Origin: Helicobacter ailurogastricus
GTDB taxonomy: Bacteria; Campylobacterota; Campylobacteria; Campylobacterales; Helicobacteraceae
Length of the DNA: 64,000 nucleotides
Direction of reading: 5' to 3'
Assembly (NCBI RefSeq): GCF_001282945.1
Contig: NZ_CDMG01000004.1
Coordinates: forward strand, 90,558 to 154,557
Shown: positions 1-8,891 of the stretch, piece by piece
Position numbering within the stretch: the first letter of the stretch is position 1
Layout of the letters: the number at the start of each line of letters is the position of its first letter
Made by a program: the position numbers and the translations under genes
Notes under the pieces: model-generated
Database searches by the model: none
What the model was told of the DNA's origin: nothing
The model's input: the letters and a program-made list of their open reading frames with translations, nothing else

Positions 1-16
1 CCCCCCCCCCCCCCCC
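1..16. repeat. Poly-C tract (C16) at window edge
   Basis: Sixteen consecutive C residues open the window. Tracts of this length in Helicobacter are slippage-prone and often sit in or before surface genes, but this one lies at the window edge, so its context on the left is unseen and it could also mark an assembly join. The roughly 100 bases after it have stops in all frames and no clear gene. Confidence 0.8.
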
Positions 17-193
17 TATTAATTGAGCCCTAAGTTAAATGTTTGAATAATACGCCAAAGTTTGTTATTTGGGTTTGACCCATTGGCTGTTGGTACTCTC
101 TAAAGGCAAAATATCAAAACGCTAGACAAGGACACAAAGGGCGCTTTCCGCGCCGCTTGCAAGCGCATTTTATGCGCCAAACGAGGCAAAGAC

Positions 194-736
194 ATGAAAG
201 ATCACAAAATCAATGCTCTTTTGCGAAAATGGGTGCGCCCTGGGCTGTCGGTTTTAATTTACTGCCCCTTAAAGCACGAAGTGGACATCACCCCCTTCAT
301 CAAGTGGGCAAGGCAAAGAAAAATCCGCCTTTTTGCTCCCTTAATGCACCCGCCTTGTTGCACCTATGCGCCTTATCGCTTGCCCTTAAGCACACACCAA
401 CAAACCAAACAACCCAGACCAAGCTTTTTAAAAACACCCCTAGACCTAGCTCTAGTTCCCATTTTGGGGATGGATTGTAATTTTAGGCGGGTGGGCTTTG
501 GGCTTGGAGCTTACGATAGACTCTTTGCTAACCTAGCCAAAAAGCCTTTTACGATTTTCATCGCCCGCCAAATCTTAAAATCCCCCCACGCTCTGGGCGA
601 GCCCCACGACATCACAGCGGACGCTTGTCTTGAGCCAAGCCACTATTTCACACATAAAAGGACCATCAATGGAAGAAGCTTTAAGCATTTTGATCCCTTG
701 CCTGCTTACAGGCATAGGCGTTTTTTACTTCACTAA
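194..736 (+). CDS. 5-formyltetrahydrofolate cyclo-ligase family protein
   Basis: Predicted ATP-dependent conversion of 5-formyl-THF to 5,10-methenyl-THF in the cytoplasm. The recognisable signature is the GFGLGAYDR motif (residues about 100-108), equivalent to the GxGxGYYDR phosphate/folate-binding loop, followed by an EPHD segment typical of the C-terminal part. The ATG at 194 probably is not the true start: the frame stays open back to base 104 and encodes family-like residues (AFRAACKRIL), yet no ATG, GTG or TTG lies there. Either a rare start codon or a frameshift in the 5' end is possible. The 3' end overlaps the likely rny start by 68 bases, so the last 20 or so residues may be a non-conserved extension. 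Family call is fairly sure, gene integrity is not. Confidence 0.6.
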   Translation: MKDHKINALLRKWVRPGLSVLIYCPLKHEVDITPFIKWARQRKIRLFAPLMHPPCCTYAPYRLPLSTHQQTKQPRPSFLKTPLDLALVPILGMDCNFRRVGFGLGAYDRLFANLAKKPFTIFIARQILKSPHALGEPHDITADACLEPSHYFTHKRTINGRSFKHFDPLPAYRHRRFLLH

Positions 737-2234
737 AAGGAGTTGCCACGCCTCCAGCCAAACCCTCATCGCCCAAGCCAAAGCTAAAGCGGACATGCTC
801 ATCTACCAAGCCCAAGTGCTTTACAAAACCAAAGAAGAAGAATCCAAAACCCTAGCCTTGCAATTGCAACAAGACCACCAAGAACGCCAAAAAACCCAAG
901 ATGCTGCCTACCAATACAAACTAGACGAACTCAAAAGCCATGAAAAGCAACAACAACAGCACTGGCATCACAAACATAGGCAATTAGAGCAAAGCAAAGC
1001 CGAGCTAGAGAGTCTTAAGCAAGAATTAGAGCATGGCAAACGCGCCCAAGACAAGCTGTGCCAAGAGTACCAAGAGCTCAAAGATCAAGCGTTGCAAACC
1101 CTAATGGAGCGCTCGGGCTACACCAAAGAGGAAGCCCAAACCTTGCTTTTGCGCTTGCTGGAGGAAGAGTTGATTTTACAAAAAGCCGCTTTGGTGCGCC
1201 GCTATGAAAAACAAGCCAAAAAGGAAGCCAAAGAGCGGGCGCATTTTATCTTGGCAGAGGCGACTTCAAGATTTGCCAGCTCTTTTGCGATGGAGAATTT
1301 AACCAGCGTGGTCGCTTTGCCCAATGCCGAGTTCATCGGGCGCATCATCGGCAAAGAGGGCAAGAACATCGACACCTTTAAGCGCATCAGCGGGGTGGAG
1401 CTGATGATCGATGAGGAAACAAAGACCATCACTTTGAGTTGCTTTAATCTCTACCGGCGGCAAATCGCCACGCAAACCTTAGAGCTTTTGATCCAAGATG
1501 GGCGCATCCAACCCTCGCGCATTGAAACCGTGTACCAGCGGGTGGAGGCAAACATGGAGGAAAACATCTTAAAAGAGGCAGAAGAAGTCATTTTAGACTT
1601 GCAATTAGATTCCATGGACGAAGAGTTGAAAAGGCTCTTGGGGCGCATGAAGTACCGCACTAGCTATGGGCAAAACGCACTCACCCACTCCATCGAAGTG
1701 GCGATCTTAGCCGGCATGATTGCCGAGCAACTGGGCGGAGACGCAAAATTAGCTAGAAGGGCGGGGATTTTGCACGACATCGGCAAAGCTTTGACCCAAG
1801 AGCACGGGGGAGATCATGTAGAATTGGGGGCTGAGGTGTGTGTGCGCTACCACGAGCACCCCGTGGTGATCAACGCCATTTACGCCCACCACGACCGCCA
1901 AGAGATCAAGAGCATAGAGTGCGCTGCCGTGTGCGCTGCCGATGCCCTGTCTGCTGCAAGGCCCGGGGCACGCCGCAAGGAAAACGAAAATTTCTTGGCC
2001 CGCATGCACGATCTAGAGCGCATCGCCAGCCAGCAAAGTGGCGTGGAAAAGGTCTTTGCGATGGATGCAGGGCGGGAGGTGCGCGTGATCGTCTGCCCCG
2101 ATCAAGTGAGCGATGCCAAAGTCCCCCTACTGGCGCGCGACATCGCTAAGGAGATTCAAACCCATTTGCAATACCCGGGAGAGGTCGTGGTGCATGTGAT
2201 CCGTGAAAACCACGCCAAAGCCGTAGCCCACTAA
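669..2234 (+). CDS. rny: Ribonuclease Y
   Basis: Membrane-anchored endoribonuclease that initiates mRNA decay. Order: N-terminal transmembrane segment (residues 3-20, [16 protein letters not shown]), a long Q/K/E-rich coiled coil (about 35-190), a KH RNA-binding domain with the [11 protein letters not shown] loop (about 225-290), and an HD hydrolase domain with HDIGKA metal ligands (about 375 onward). I chose ATG 669 because AAAGGA lies 6 bases upstream; an in-frame ATG at 630 would add 13 hydrophilic residues before the membrane anchor. Length is about the family norm of 520. It overlaps the folate cyclo-ligase gene and ends convergently with murA (4-base overlap), so it is probably transcribed with the cyclo-ligase. 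Confidence 0.93.
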   Translation: MEEALSILIPCLLTGIGVFYFTKRSCHASSQTLIAQAKAKADMLIYQAQVLYKTKEEESKTLALQLQQDHQERQKTQDAAYQYKLDELKSHEKQQQQHWHHKHRQLEQSKAELESLKQELEHGKRAQDKLCQEYQELKDQALQTLMERSGYTKEEAQTLLLRLLEEELILQKAALVRRYEKQAKKEAKERAHFILAEATSRFASSFAMENLTSVVALPNAEFIGRIIGKEGKNIDTFKRISGVELMIDEETKTITLSCFNLYRRQIATQTLELLIQDGRIQPSRIETVYQRVEANMEENILKEAEEVILDLQLDSMDEELKRLLGRMKYRTSYGQNALTHSIEVAILAGMIAEQLGGDAKLARRAGILHDIGKALTQEHGGDHVELGAEVCVRYHEHPVVINAIYAHHDRQEIKSIECAAVCAADALSAARPGARRKENENFLARMHDLERIASQQSGVEKVFAMDAGREVRVIVCPDQVSDAKVPLLARDIAKEIQTHLQYPGEVVVHVIRENHAKAVAH

Positions 2235-3517
2235 GCTTTTTCGTGTAGCCTTTTAATGTGCGCCCCTAGGGCGTTCATTTTATTTTCTAGGGCTTCATAG
2301 CCCCGATCTAAGTGGTAAATGCGGTGCAAGCGGGTTTTGCCCTTAGCCACTAAAGCGGCCAACACCAGCGCCGAAGAGGCCCGCAAGTCCGTAGCCATCA
2401 CATCCGCGCCGGTCAGATCACTTGCGCCTTGAATCTGCGCCATCGCCCCTTTTAGACTGATTTGCGCCCCCATGCGTTGCAATTCGCCCACATGCATGAA
2501 GCGGTTTTCAAACAACCTCTCTTCAATGAGGCTAGAGCCCTCGCACTGCGTGGCTAGTGCCATAAATTGCGCTTGTAAGTCGGTGGGAAAGCCCGGGTAT
2601 TCTGTGGTTGTGAGGCTAAAGGCTTTTCTTTGCTGTGTGCTGTGGATTTTAAGCGTGTGGTTCGTGGGGGTTTCCTCTACAATGTCGGTGCGAAAGCCGA
2701 TTTCGCCTAGTTTTGTCAAAACGGCCTCTAGGTGATGGGCGTTGGTGTTGGTGAGCGTCAAAGAGGAATTTGTGATTGCAGCCGCGCATAAATAGGTCCC
2801 GCACTCAATGCGATCGGGAATGATGTTAATTTCTTTGAGGTCTAAAGCTTGTCTATCCGTGCCCTGCACCAAGATCTCCCCACTGCCCACCCCGCTAATT
2901 TGCACCCCGCCGGCTTGCAAAAACGCGCACAACTGCGCCACCTCAGGCTCCTTGGCGGCGTTGATGATTCTTGTTTGCCCCTTAGCAAGGCTTGCTGCCA
3001 TTAAAATGTTCTCTGTGCCCGTCACTGTGATTTTGTCAAAGATGAGGTCGCAGCCCTTTAGGCCCTTTTTGGCTTTAGCCACAATGTAGCCCTTGTCAAT
3101 GGCGATTTCAGCCCCCATTTTCTCCAGCGCGCTTAAGTGCAAATCCACAGGCCTAGCCCCGATGGCGCACCCCCCGGGCAAACTCACTTGACACTTGCCA
3201 AAACGCCCCAAAAGCGGACCCAAGACCAAAATAGAAGCGCGCATTTTACGCACAATTTCATAAGGAGCGATGCACTGCGTTGTTTGGCTTGTGTTGATCT
3301 CGAGGGCATTTGGTGTGTGCCATTTAGCCTGTGCACCCAAGTGCTCTAAAAGCTCCACGAGGGCGCGCACATCGGCGACATGGGGTAGATTATTTAGGCG
3401 CACCTGCTCCTTTGCTAAAAGTGTACTCGCCAAAAGGGGCAGAGCGGCGTTTTTTGCGCCAGAGATCGCCACTTGCCCGTTTAAAGTCTGCCCGCCTTTG
3501 ATTTCTAAATAATCCAA
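2231..3517 (-). CDS. murA: UDP-N-acetylglucosamine 1-carboxyvinyltransferase
   Basis: First committed step of peptidoglycan synthesis: transfer of enolpyruvate from PEP to UDP-GlcNAc. Visible signatures are the N-terminal [11 protein letters not shown] segment (Lys/Asn binding the substrate), the catalytic-loop cysteine in [16 protein letters not shown], and the C-terminal [13 protein letters not shown] segment. The start is TTG at 3517, with AGAAGGA five bases upstream; it follows the stop of the upstream membrane-protein gene by one base. An ATG ten codons earlier (3547) would lie inside that gene and lacks family similarity. Last gene of the gltX2-yggT-slt-galU operon. Confidence 0.95.
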   Translation of the reverse strand: MDYLEIKGGQTLNGQVAISGAKNAALPLLASTLLAKEQVRLNNLPHVADVRALVELLEHLGAQAKWHTPNALEINTSQTTQCIAPYEIVRKMRASILVLGPLLGRFGKCQVSLPGGCAIGARPVDLHLSALEKMGAEIAIDKGYIVAKAKKGLKGCDLIFDKITVTGTENILMAASLAKGQTRIINAAKEPEVAQLCAFLQAGGVQISGVGSGEILVQGTDRQALDLKEINIIPDRIECGTYLCAAAITNSSLTLTNTNAHHLEAVLTKLGEIGFRTDIVEETPTNHTLKIHSTQQRKAFSLTTTEYPGFPTDLQAQFMALATQCEGSSLIEERLFENRFMHVGELQRMGAQISLKGAMAQIQGASDLTGADVMATDLRASSALVLAALVAKGKTRLHRIYHLDRGYEALENKMNALGAHIKRLHEKA

Positions 3518-3518
3518 A

Positions 3519-3917
3519 TCAATCCTTCTTTTTGTGTTTGAGCGCAAGCCCCACCGTGTTAGCGATCGCCTTGCTGAGTTTGGGATTTATGTCCTCTAAA
3601 TGCTGCCCGAAATTTACGGTCGAATCGATGTCTAAAAACTCGGACTGGGCAAAATTTTTAATGGCATTTAGCCAGTCGCCCTCTTTAATGTGCTTGGGCA
3701 AACTTGTGTAGTGGGTGTTAAAATCTTGCAATAAAGCGTTGTACTCTTCTTGATCTTTTGCTTTGTCTAGCTGAAACACCAAGTCTTTTAAAGGGGGGAT
3801 ATTTGGGGGCGGGGGCGGGGGCTTCAAATAGGTGTAGGCAAAGCCCACCAAGAGCATGGGAAAGGCAAAGAGAAAGCCTGCCACCCAATAAATGCCATAA
3901 AACCACAAATCATACAT
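3519..3917 (-). CDS. Single-span membrane protein with polyproline hinge
   Basis: A 132-residue protein of unknown function. One membrane segment near the N-terminus ([20 protein letters not shown]), then a run of six prolines, then a charged, probably helical cytoplasmic or periplasmic domain that ends in lysines. ATG 3917 begins two bases after the galU stop and TGA ends one base before the murA TTG, so it is locked into the operon; a longer reading from 3980 would overlap galU heavily. The same slot in the H. pylori cluster (HP0647 from memory) holds a similar hypothetical. Position between galU and murA suggests an envelope role, but nothing in the sequence shows one. Confidence 0.75.
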   Translation of the reverse strand: MYDLWFYGIYWVAGFLFAFPMLLVGFAYTYLKPPPPPPNIPPLKDLVFQLDKAKDQEEYNALLQDFNTHYTSLPKHIKEGDWLNAIKNFAQSEFLDIDSTVNFGQHLEDINPKLSKAIANTVGLALKHKKKD

Positions 3918-3919
3918 GG

Positions 3920-4741
3920 CTAGCGTTGGAGCTGATAAAAATCGTTTGTGGCTTGGATAAAGCCCTCCACACTCCCACAATCATAGCGTTTGCCCTCAAA
4001 TTTATAAGCAAGGACTAACTTATCTTGGGCTTGTTGCAAGAGCGCGTCTGTGATTTGAATCTCGTTGTTTTTACCCGGGGGGGTGTGCTTTAAGACTTCA
4101 AAAATGTCGGGGGTTAAAATATAACGCCCGATGACGGCTAAATTGCTCGGGGCTTCCTCCGCTTTGGGCTTTTCTACCATGTTTTGCACCTGATAGACCC
4201 CCTTAGCCATCTCTTGGCCTAAAATCACGCCGTACTTATGCACCTCTTCCATCGCCACCTCTTCAATCGCCACAATGCAACATTGGTACTTGGCGTAAAG
4301 CTCGACCATTTGGGCTAAAACCCCCCTGCCCTGCCGATTGATGCACAAATCATCGGCCAAGAGCACGCAAAAAGGCTCGTTGCCGATCAAGGTTTGCGCG
4401 GTGTAAATGGCGTGGCCTAGCCCCTTCATTTCGTGTTGCCTCGTGTAAGAGAAGCTGCAATTTTGCATCAAGGCGCGGATGCCCTCTAATTGCTGTTCTT
4501 TATTGGTGCCATTGATTTGGTGTTCTAACTCGTAGCTGATGTCAAAGTGGTCTTCAATGGCGCGCTTGCCCCGCCCCGTAACAATCGCCATCCCTCTGCA
4601 ACCCGCCTCCATCGCCTCCTCCACGCCGTATTGGATGAGCGGTTTATTGACAATGGGGAGCATCTCCTTTGGCATCGCCTTTGTGGCGGGCAAAAAGCGC
4701 GTGCCATAGCCTGCGGCCGGAAATAGGCATTTATTGATCAT
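3920..4741 (-). CDS. galU: UTP-glucose-1-phosphate uridylyltransferase
   Basis: Makes UDP-glucose for LPS and other glycans. The N-terminal nucleotide-binding segment (FPAAGYGTRFLPATKAMPKEM, interrupted here only by length limits) matches the GalU consensus, with the catalytic Lys/Arg context; VEKPKAEEAPSNLAVIGRYI (about 190-209) is the sugar-binding strand. Length of 273 is normal. Its ATG overlaps the slt 3' end by 11 bases, and the next gene follows its stop after two bases, so it is co-translated in the murA operon. A G7 run encodes part of the TPPGKNNE loop. Confidence 0.94.
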   Translation of the reverse strand: MINKCLFPAAGYGTRFLPATKAMPKEMLPIVNKPLIQYGVEEAMEAGCRGMAIVTGRGKRAIEDHFDISYELEHQINGTNKEQQLEGIRALMQNCSFSYTRQHEMKGLGHAIYTAQTLIGNEPFCVLLADDLCINRQGRGVLAQMVELYAKYQCCIVAIEEVAMEEVHKYGVILGQEMAKGVYQVQNMVEKPKAEEAPSNLAVIGRYILTPDIFEVLKHTPPGKNNEIQITDALLQQAQDKLVLAYKFEGKRYDCGSVEGFIQATNDFYQLQR

Positions 4742-6383
4742 GGTTGTCCTTTAAAATCGTGTTGAAAAAGCCTTGTATGTCGAAGTGGATTTTGTGGGTG
4801 TGGTGTTTAAAAATGCTTTGGTAGATGATGTAATTGGCTAAGACTTTTTGCCCATAAAGGCGGGTTTCTTCATAGGGGATGCGCTCCATACTCAGCCACG
4901 GCTCAAACTTGCCCTTCGTGAAAAAGTGGCGTTCTTTGAGTAATTTTCTAAAAAAATTTGGCCCCCCATTGTAGCAGTAAGCCACAAAAAGGGGGTTTTT
5001 AAACTCCTCTTTAAGGGTGTTTAAATAGTAATTGCCAAAGATTAGGGACAAATGCGGGTCAAACATGTCCGTAAATTGCACTTTGTTTAAGCCTAAATGT
5101 TTCGCAAAGGGGGCGACATTAAAGGGCATGATTTGCATCAGCCCCAAAGCGTAAGAGCGCGACACTAAGGCGGGGAGCAACAAGCTCTCTTGCCTAGCGA
5201 TCGCATAGGCCATCGCCTTTTCTTCTAGGCTTTTAAAGTGGGCTTTTTTAGCATAAGGGGTTAAAAAGTAATGCCGCCCATCGTTGTAATAGCGCTCTAA
5301 GAAATACGCCAAATGCGCCATGCTTTGCTCGGTTTTTAGGGGCTTTAGAGCTCTTAAAAAGGCGCGCTTGTCGGTGATGGACAAGATTTTTGCTTTGAGG
5401 GTTTGCCACACAAAGGGGTCTTTGATGTCAAAATTAGCCGGCCTGTGGCTTAAAAGCCCTAGCGAAGTGATGATGTTGTACTTGGGTGTACTCTTGCGGG
5501 CCAGATTGGCATAAAGGCTAAAGAGATTTGGGTTTGTGCTTTGGCTTAAAATGTCTAAATAGGCGCTGTTTTGGCTCAAAAGGTATTTCCAAAAAACCGC
5601 CTTGTCGTGCATAAAGGCTTTATCCGCCTGCTTCTCTGCGCGGTCAAAGTAAGTAAAAGCGATGATTTCTTGGCCATACAGCAAAGCATTGATGCCTAAG
5701 AGAAAAAAGGTCTTAGAATCGGAATTTGTGATCGAGGCGTGGTTTAGAGCTTTTTTAAATTCAGCAAAGCGGCTGTCTAAAATGATCCGTCTTAAAATGT
5801 CGTTGAAGGCGGGGCTGTTTTCATTGGCTAGGTGGGCTAGAATCTCAGGGTCTAAGGGCTTGTCTAATAATTGCTGCTTTTGCTCGTAGCTTAGGCCGTT
5901 GTAAAGAGAGGCGAGCGTGCTTGCCCCAGCTTTGATCAAGATGCTTTGGTCTGTGGGATTGAGCGCAATTTGCAAGGCATAGTAGAGTTTGGGGTAGTTT
6001 TTAAGCTTGGGTTGCAGGGCGCGCAAAAGCGGGGCGTTTGCGGGTTCTTGCGCCTGCTTAAAAATCTTAGCAGGGGGCAAGGCAACCGCGACACACACGC
6101 CATCTTTAGAGTCTAGTGCCTCTAAAGACAAACCTTGACAAGGGTGCAAGCTTAGGTTCAAAGCCCCCTTTGCTTGGGCCAACTCTTGCAATTTGGGGGT
6201 TTTGTGCGCCGCGAGATCGTAGGCAACTTTGGCCTGCTTGGGCGTGGTGCTAGGTTTTTGTAAAAAAAGCCAAATAAAAAAATCTCTGGGTATGCCTTTG
6301 GGCTTGCTTTTCAAATAGGATAAAGTGATGTCTTGGGCATTTAAACAAGTGCAAACGATAAAAGCCAAGACAGCCTTAAGCAA
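4731..6383 (-). CDS. slt: Soluble lytic murein transglycosylase
   Basis: Periplasmic enzyme that cleaves the MurNAc-GlcNAc bond of peptidoglycan to give 1,6-anhydromuropeptides. An N-terminal signal sequence (VLAFIVCTCLNA) is followed by a long helical superhelix domain and a C-terminal SLT domain (about 385-515), where AIARQESLLLPALVSRSYALGLMQIMP carries the catalytic Glu in the ES motif. The start is TTG at 6383, three bases after the yggT stop with AGGG upstream. Length of 550 matches H. pylori Slt. Peptidoglycan turnover by this enzyme affects cell shape and innate immune signalling in H. pylori. Confidence 0.9.
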   Translation of the reverse strand: MLKAVLAFIVCTCLNAQDITLSYLKSKPKGIPRDFFIWLFLQKPSTTPKQAKVAYDLAAHKTPKLQELAQAKGALNLSLHPCQGLSLEALDSKDGVCVAVALPPAKIFKQAQEPANAPLLRALQPKLKNYPKLYYALQIALNPTDQSILIKAGASTLASLYNGLSYEQKQQLLDKPLDPEILAHLANENSPAFNDILRRIILDSRFAEFKKALNHASITNSDSKTFFLLGINALLYGQEIIAFTYFDRAEKQADKAFMHDKAVFWKYLLSQNSAYLDILSQSTNPNLFSLYANLARKSTPKYNIITSLGLLSHRPANFDIKDPFVWQTLKAKILSITDKRAFLRALKPLKTEQSMAHLAYFLERYYNDGRHYFLTPYAKKAHFKSLEEKAMAYAIARQESLLLPALVSRSYALGLMQIMPFNVAPFAKHLGLNKVQFTDMFDPHLSLIFGNYYLNTLKEEFKNPLFVAYCYNGGPNFFRKLLKERHFFTKGKFEPWLSMERIPYEETRLYGQKVLANYIIYQSIFKHHTHKIHFDIQGFFNTILKDNHDQ

Positions 6384-6385
6384 AT

Positions 6386-6679
6386 TTAACCCTGAGCGTA
6401 ATGAAACATGAGTTGCACAGCGGTCATATCAAAGAATTTCAACACAAGCACCACCGCTAAGGGCGAAAGGTCAATGCCGTTAAACACCAAAAAGGGGGCA
6501 AGTTGCTTGGCCTTGTTTAAAGTGGGTTCAGTGAGGCGGTAAAGCATCTGCACGATGGCGTTATTGGGGTCGGGGCGCACAAAGCTTAAAAGGGCCGCGA
6601 TGATGATGATCCAAATGTAGAGCGTGATGAGGCTATGCAAGATCGTGGCGAGCGCGCTTAAAATGGTGTTAGCAACCAT
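6386..6679 (-). CDS. YggT family membrane protein
   Basis: A 97-residue protein with two hydrophobic segments (about 5-30 and 65-88) around a central [20 protein letters not shown] stretch, which is the hallmark of YggT family proteins (the family is linked to osmotic tolerance, cell division or membrane-protein assembly in other bacteria; the precise role is unsettled). Its ATG overlaps the 3' end of gltX2 by 11 bases and its stop is two bases from the slt TTG, so it is translationally coupled on both sides. Confidence 0.85.
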   Translation of the reverse strand: MVANTILSALATILHSLITLYIWIIIIAALLSFVRPDPNNAIVQMLYRLTEPTLNKAKQLAPFLVFNGIDLSPLAVVLVLKFFDMTAVQLMFHYAQG

Positions 6680-8006
6680 GCGCGGACTCTAGGGTTAAAA
6701 TTTGCTCTAAAAAGGGGACAATGTGCGGGTAGAGCAAAGCTAACTCCACGCCGTGCGCCTGCCCCGTGAGTAAAATTCTTAAGGGTTTAAAAAAGTCTTT
6801 GCCTTTAAGCTGGCTTCTTTGCATGGCCTCTTGTTTAAAAGCGTTGAAGTCTGCCACAGCGGGCATGGCTTTTAGGGCGTGATAAAGCGCGGTGCATTTG
6901 TCGTAGAAGTTTTGCCCTTCGTAGTCCTTGGCAATGTCTTTAGGCGCAAACATGGCGTTTAACTTTTCTTGCAATTCTGCTAAGGTGCTGCACTCTTCTA
7001 AAAAAAGTCTAGCTAAAGGGGCTTTGGCTGGCTCTATGCCTAAAAGTTTGGCTAGGCTCGCTGGCTCTAGGTTTTTTAAGTGTTCATGGTTTAAGTGGCG
7101 CAAATATGCCAAGCTAAAATGTGCGCTAGAGGGGCTCACTTTTTCAAGCTCAAACCACTCCAAAGCCTCGCTTAGGCTAAAAATCTCTTTGGGGGCTTTG
7201 TAGCCCATTGTGGCTAAGTAATTGGCGATGCTAGCGGGTAAAAAGCCCTCTTTTAAGAGCCATTGCACGCTAGAGGCCTCGTGTCTTTTACTCATCTTCT
7301 TGCCATCGTCTTCATTTAAGATGATGGGTAAATGGGCGTAAATCGTGGGGGTTTGGGGGGTGTTTAGCACACGGCTTAGGGCTTGTTTGATGAGGATTTG
7401 TTTAGGCGTGTTGCTGATGTGATCCTCGCCTCTAATGATGTGGCTGATTTGGTAAGTGAAGTCGTCCGCGGCACAGGCAAAATTATAAGTGGGGACCTGA
7501 TTAGCCCGCACAATCACAAAGCTGTCTAGCTCGGCGGCTTTAAAGCGAATCGTGCCTTTCACAAGGTCGTTAAATTCCATGTCTTGCGCGCTCCCTTTTA
7601 AACGCACCACAGGGTTAGGGTTGCTTTCTTTCTCTGCTAAAGCCCATCCATCCTCATAGCGGAAGGGCTTTTTGGCTTGTATGGCCTCTTGCTTTCTGGC
7701 TTCTAAAAATTCGGGGGTGCAGTGGCAATAAAACGCCTCGCCCTCGTCTAAGAGCTTTTTAGCATAGTCTAAATGCGTAGCAAAATTGGCGCTTTGATAG
7801 ACCAATTGATCCCAGCTCACGCCCATTTGCTTTAAAATCTTAAAAATCTCCTCATCTTTGCCGGCAATGTTGCGCTGTGTGTCGGTGTCTTCAATGCGTA
7901 ACATCAAGGGAAGTTTTAGGCGTTGCGCCACAATAAAATTCAACAAAGCCACACGCAAATTCCCAATGTGCATGCTTCCTGTCGGGGAAGGGGCAAAGCG
8001 TAACAT
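6669..8006 (-). CDS. gltX2: Glutamyl-tRNA synthetase 2 (tRNA-Gln type)
   Basis: Class I synthetase. The HIGH motif appears as HIGN (residues 18-21) and the KMSKS motif as KMSKR (about 232-236). Position at the head of the yggT-slt-galU-murA operon matches H. pylori HP0643, the GluRS2 that mischarges tRNA-Gln with glutamate for the GatCAB amidotransferase. A second, canonical copy lies at 16965-18374. Length of 445 is shorter than GluRS1 (469), as in H. pylori. Assignment to tRNA-Gln is from synteny and family knowledge, not from residues I can read directly. Confidence 0.88.
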   Translation of the reverse strand: MLRFAPSPTGSMHIGNLRVALLNFIVAQRLKLPLMLRIEDTDTQRNIAGKDEEIFKILKQMGVSWDQLVYQSANFATHLDYAKKLLDEGEAFYCHCTPEFLEARKQEAIQAKKPFRYEDGWALAEKESNPNPVVRLKGSAQDMEFNDLVKGTIRFKAAELDSFVIVRANQVPTYNFACAADDFTYQISHIIRGEDHISNTPKQILIKQALSRVLNTPQTPTIYAHLPIILNEDDGKKMSKRHEASSVQWLLKEGFLPASIANYLATMGYKAPKEIFSLSEALEWFELEKVSPSSAHFSLAYLRHLNHEHLKNLEPASLAKLLGIEPAKAPLARLFLEECSTLAELQEKLNAMFAPKDIAKDYEGQNFYDKCTALYHALKAMPAVADFNAFKQEAMQRSQLKGKDFFKPLRILLTGQAHGVELALLYPHIVPFLEQILTLESAHGC

Positions 8007-8270
8007 AGGATACCAAGCCTTTTTGCCAAATTATAGCACAATGGACGAGATTATCAAGCACTCACAAAGCAAAGCCCACAATGGAGCTCAAATCACTAAA
8101 ATCTGCAAAAATCACTACAACACGCAATAAAGTTGATTGTGATACTATAAACTATATTAATACGAATTATATATACTATTTAGACTATCAACTTAACTAC
8201 TATTTAAGCTATCATTAAGTTTTAAAGAATTACAATCAAGCTTTTTTGAAAATGATAAAAAGGAGCTTGC
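8007..8270. promoter_or_regulatory. AT-rich divergent regulatory region with ACTAT repeats
   Basis: The region separates gltX2 (minus) from the DUF2470-like gene (plus). The pentamer ACTAT occurs at 8144, 8151, 8175, 8184 and 8199. A longer interrupted dyad AACTTAA (8190-8196) / TTAAGTT (8215-8221) and an AT dyad around TATATTAAT/AATTATATA (about 8153-8173) lie in the same stretch. AT dyads of this type resemble Fur or NikR operators, but none matches a consensus well enough to name. AAAAAGGAG directly precedes the ATG at 8271. Clearly much richer in A+T than surrounding genes. Confidence 0.5.
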
Positions 8271-8891
8271 ATGGATAAGCAACACGCCTTAAATGTGTTG
8301 AACAGCAAACAGCTGCACAATGTGGTGAGGTTATTTGAAAAATACGCACAAGTGCCGGGGGCTACAAATATTTGCGTCAAAGACCTTGATTTTCAAGGGC
8401 TTCAAATCGCCTACGCCAAAGAGGGGCAAGAAGAGGTCTTTAGCCTTGCTTTCCCCCACACCCTTGAAAACTTTGAGGGCATCCGCGATGCGCTCATCGC
8501 CCTTTTAGGTGAAGATGCCCCCAGCGCAGCGCAGGGACACCAAAACGCCCAACAAAACCCACAAGAGGGCTCTAACCTACAAAATGGTTTTGGTCCGCAA
8601 GGCCAACACCCCTTTGGAGCTTATGCCCCTTTTGGCGCGCAACATCCGCAATGGGGCTTTGGTCCGCAAGTGCAAGGTTTTCAGGGTTTTGGTCCGCATG
8701 GCATGTTCATGTTTGGCTTCATGCCATTTTGGGGCTTTGGACCTATGGGCTTTTTGCAGTGGGGGTTTAACCCACAAGGGCAAAACCCACAGCAAGGTTT
8801 TCACCCCCAAGCCTTTGGCCCGCAGAGCCAGAGCCCACAAGATGGCACACAACCCGCGCAACCACAGCCAGCACAGACTAAGCAAGACTAG
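8271..8891 (+). CDS. DUF2470/HugZ-N-like domain with F/G/P/Q-rich tail
   Basis: Residues 1-80 (MDKQHALNVLNSKQLHNVV... through DALIALLG) resemble the small N-terminal alpha/beta domain of the haem oxygenase-like HugZ family and DUF2470, including the VxxKDLDFQGLQIAY strand. The split-barrel catalytic domain of HugZ is missing. Instead residues 85-206 form a low-complexity tail with repeated GFGPQ/GFGPxG units, aromatic residues, Met and His, ending in Q/P-rich sequence. There is no signal peptide. AAAAAGGAG precedes the ATG. Function unknown; the head suggests haem or iron handling, the tail an assembly or metal-binding role. The gene ends convergently inside the 3' end of the YedE-like gene (14-base overlap). 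Confidence 0.65.
   Translation: MDKQHALNVLNSKQLHNVVRLFEKYAQVPGATNICVKDLDFQGLQIAYAKEGQEEVFSLAFPHTLENFEGIRDALIALLGEDAPSAAQGHQNAQQNPQEGSNLQNGFGPQGQHPFGAYAPFGAQHPQWGFGPQVQGFQGFGPHGMFMFGFMPFWGFGPMGFLQWGFNPQGQNPQQGFHPQAFGPQSQSPQDGTQPAQPQPAQTKQD

Noticed and set aside
8577-8885. A minus-strand coding frame opposite the FGPQ tail
   Set aside because: It is an artefact of the biased codon use of the tail, with no ribosome binding site or domain.
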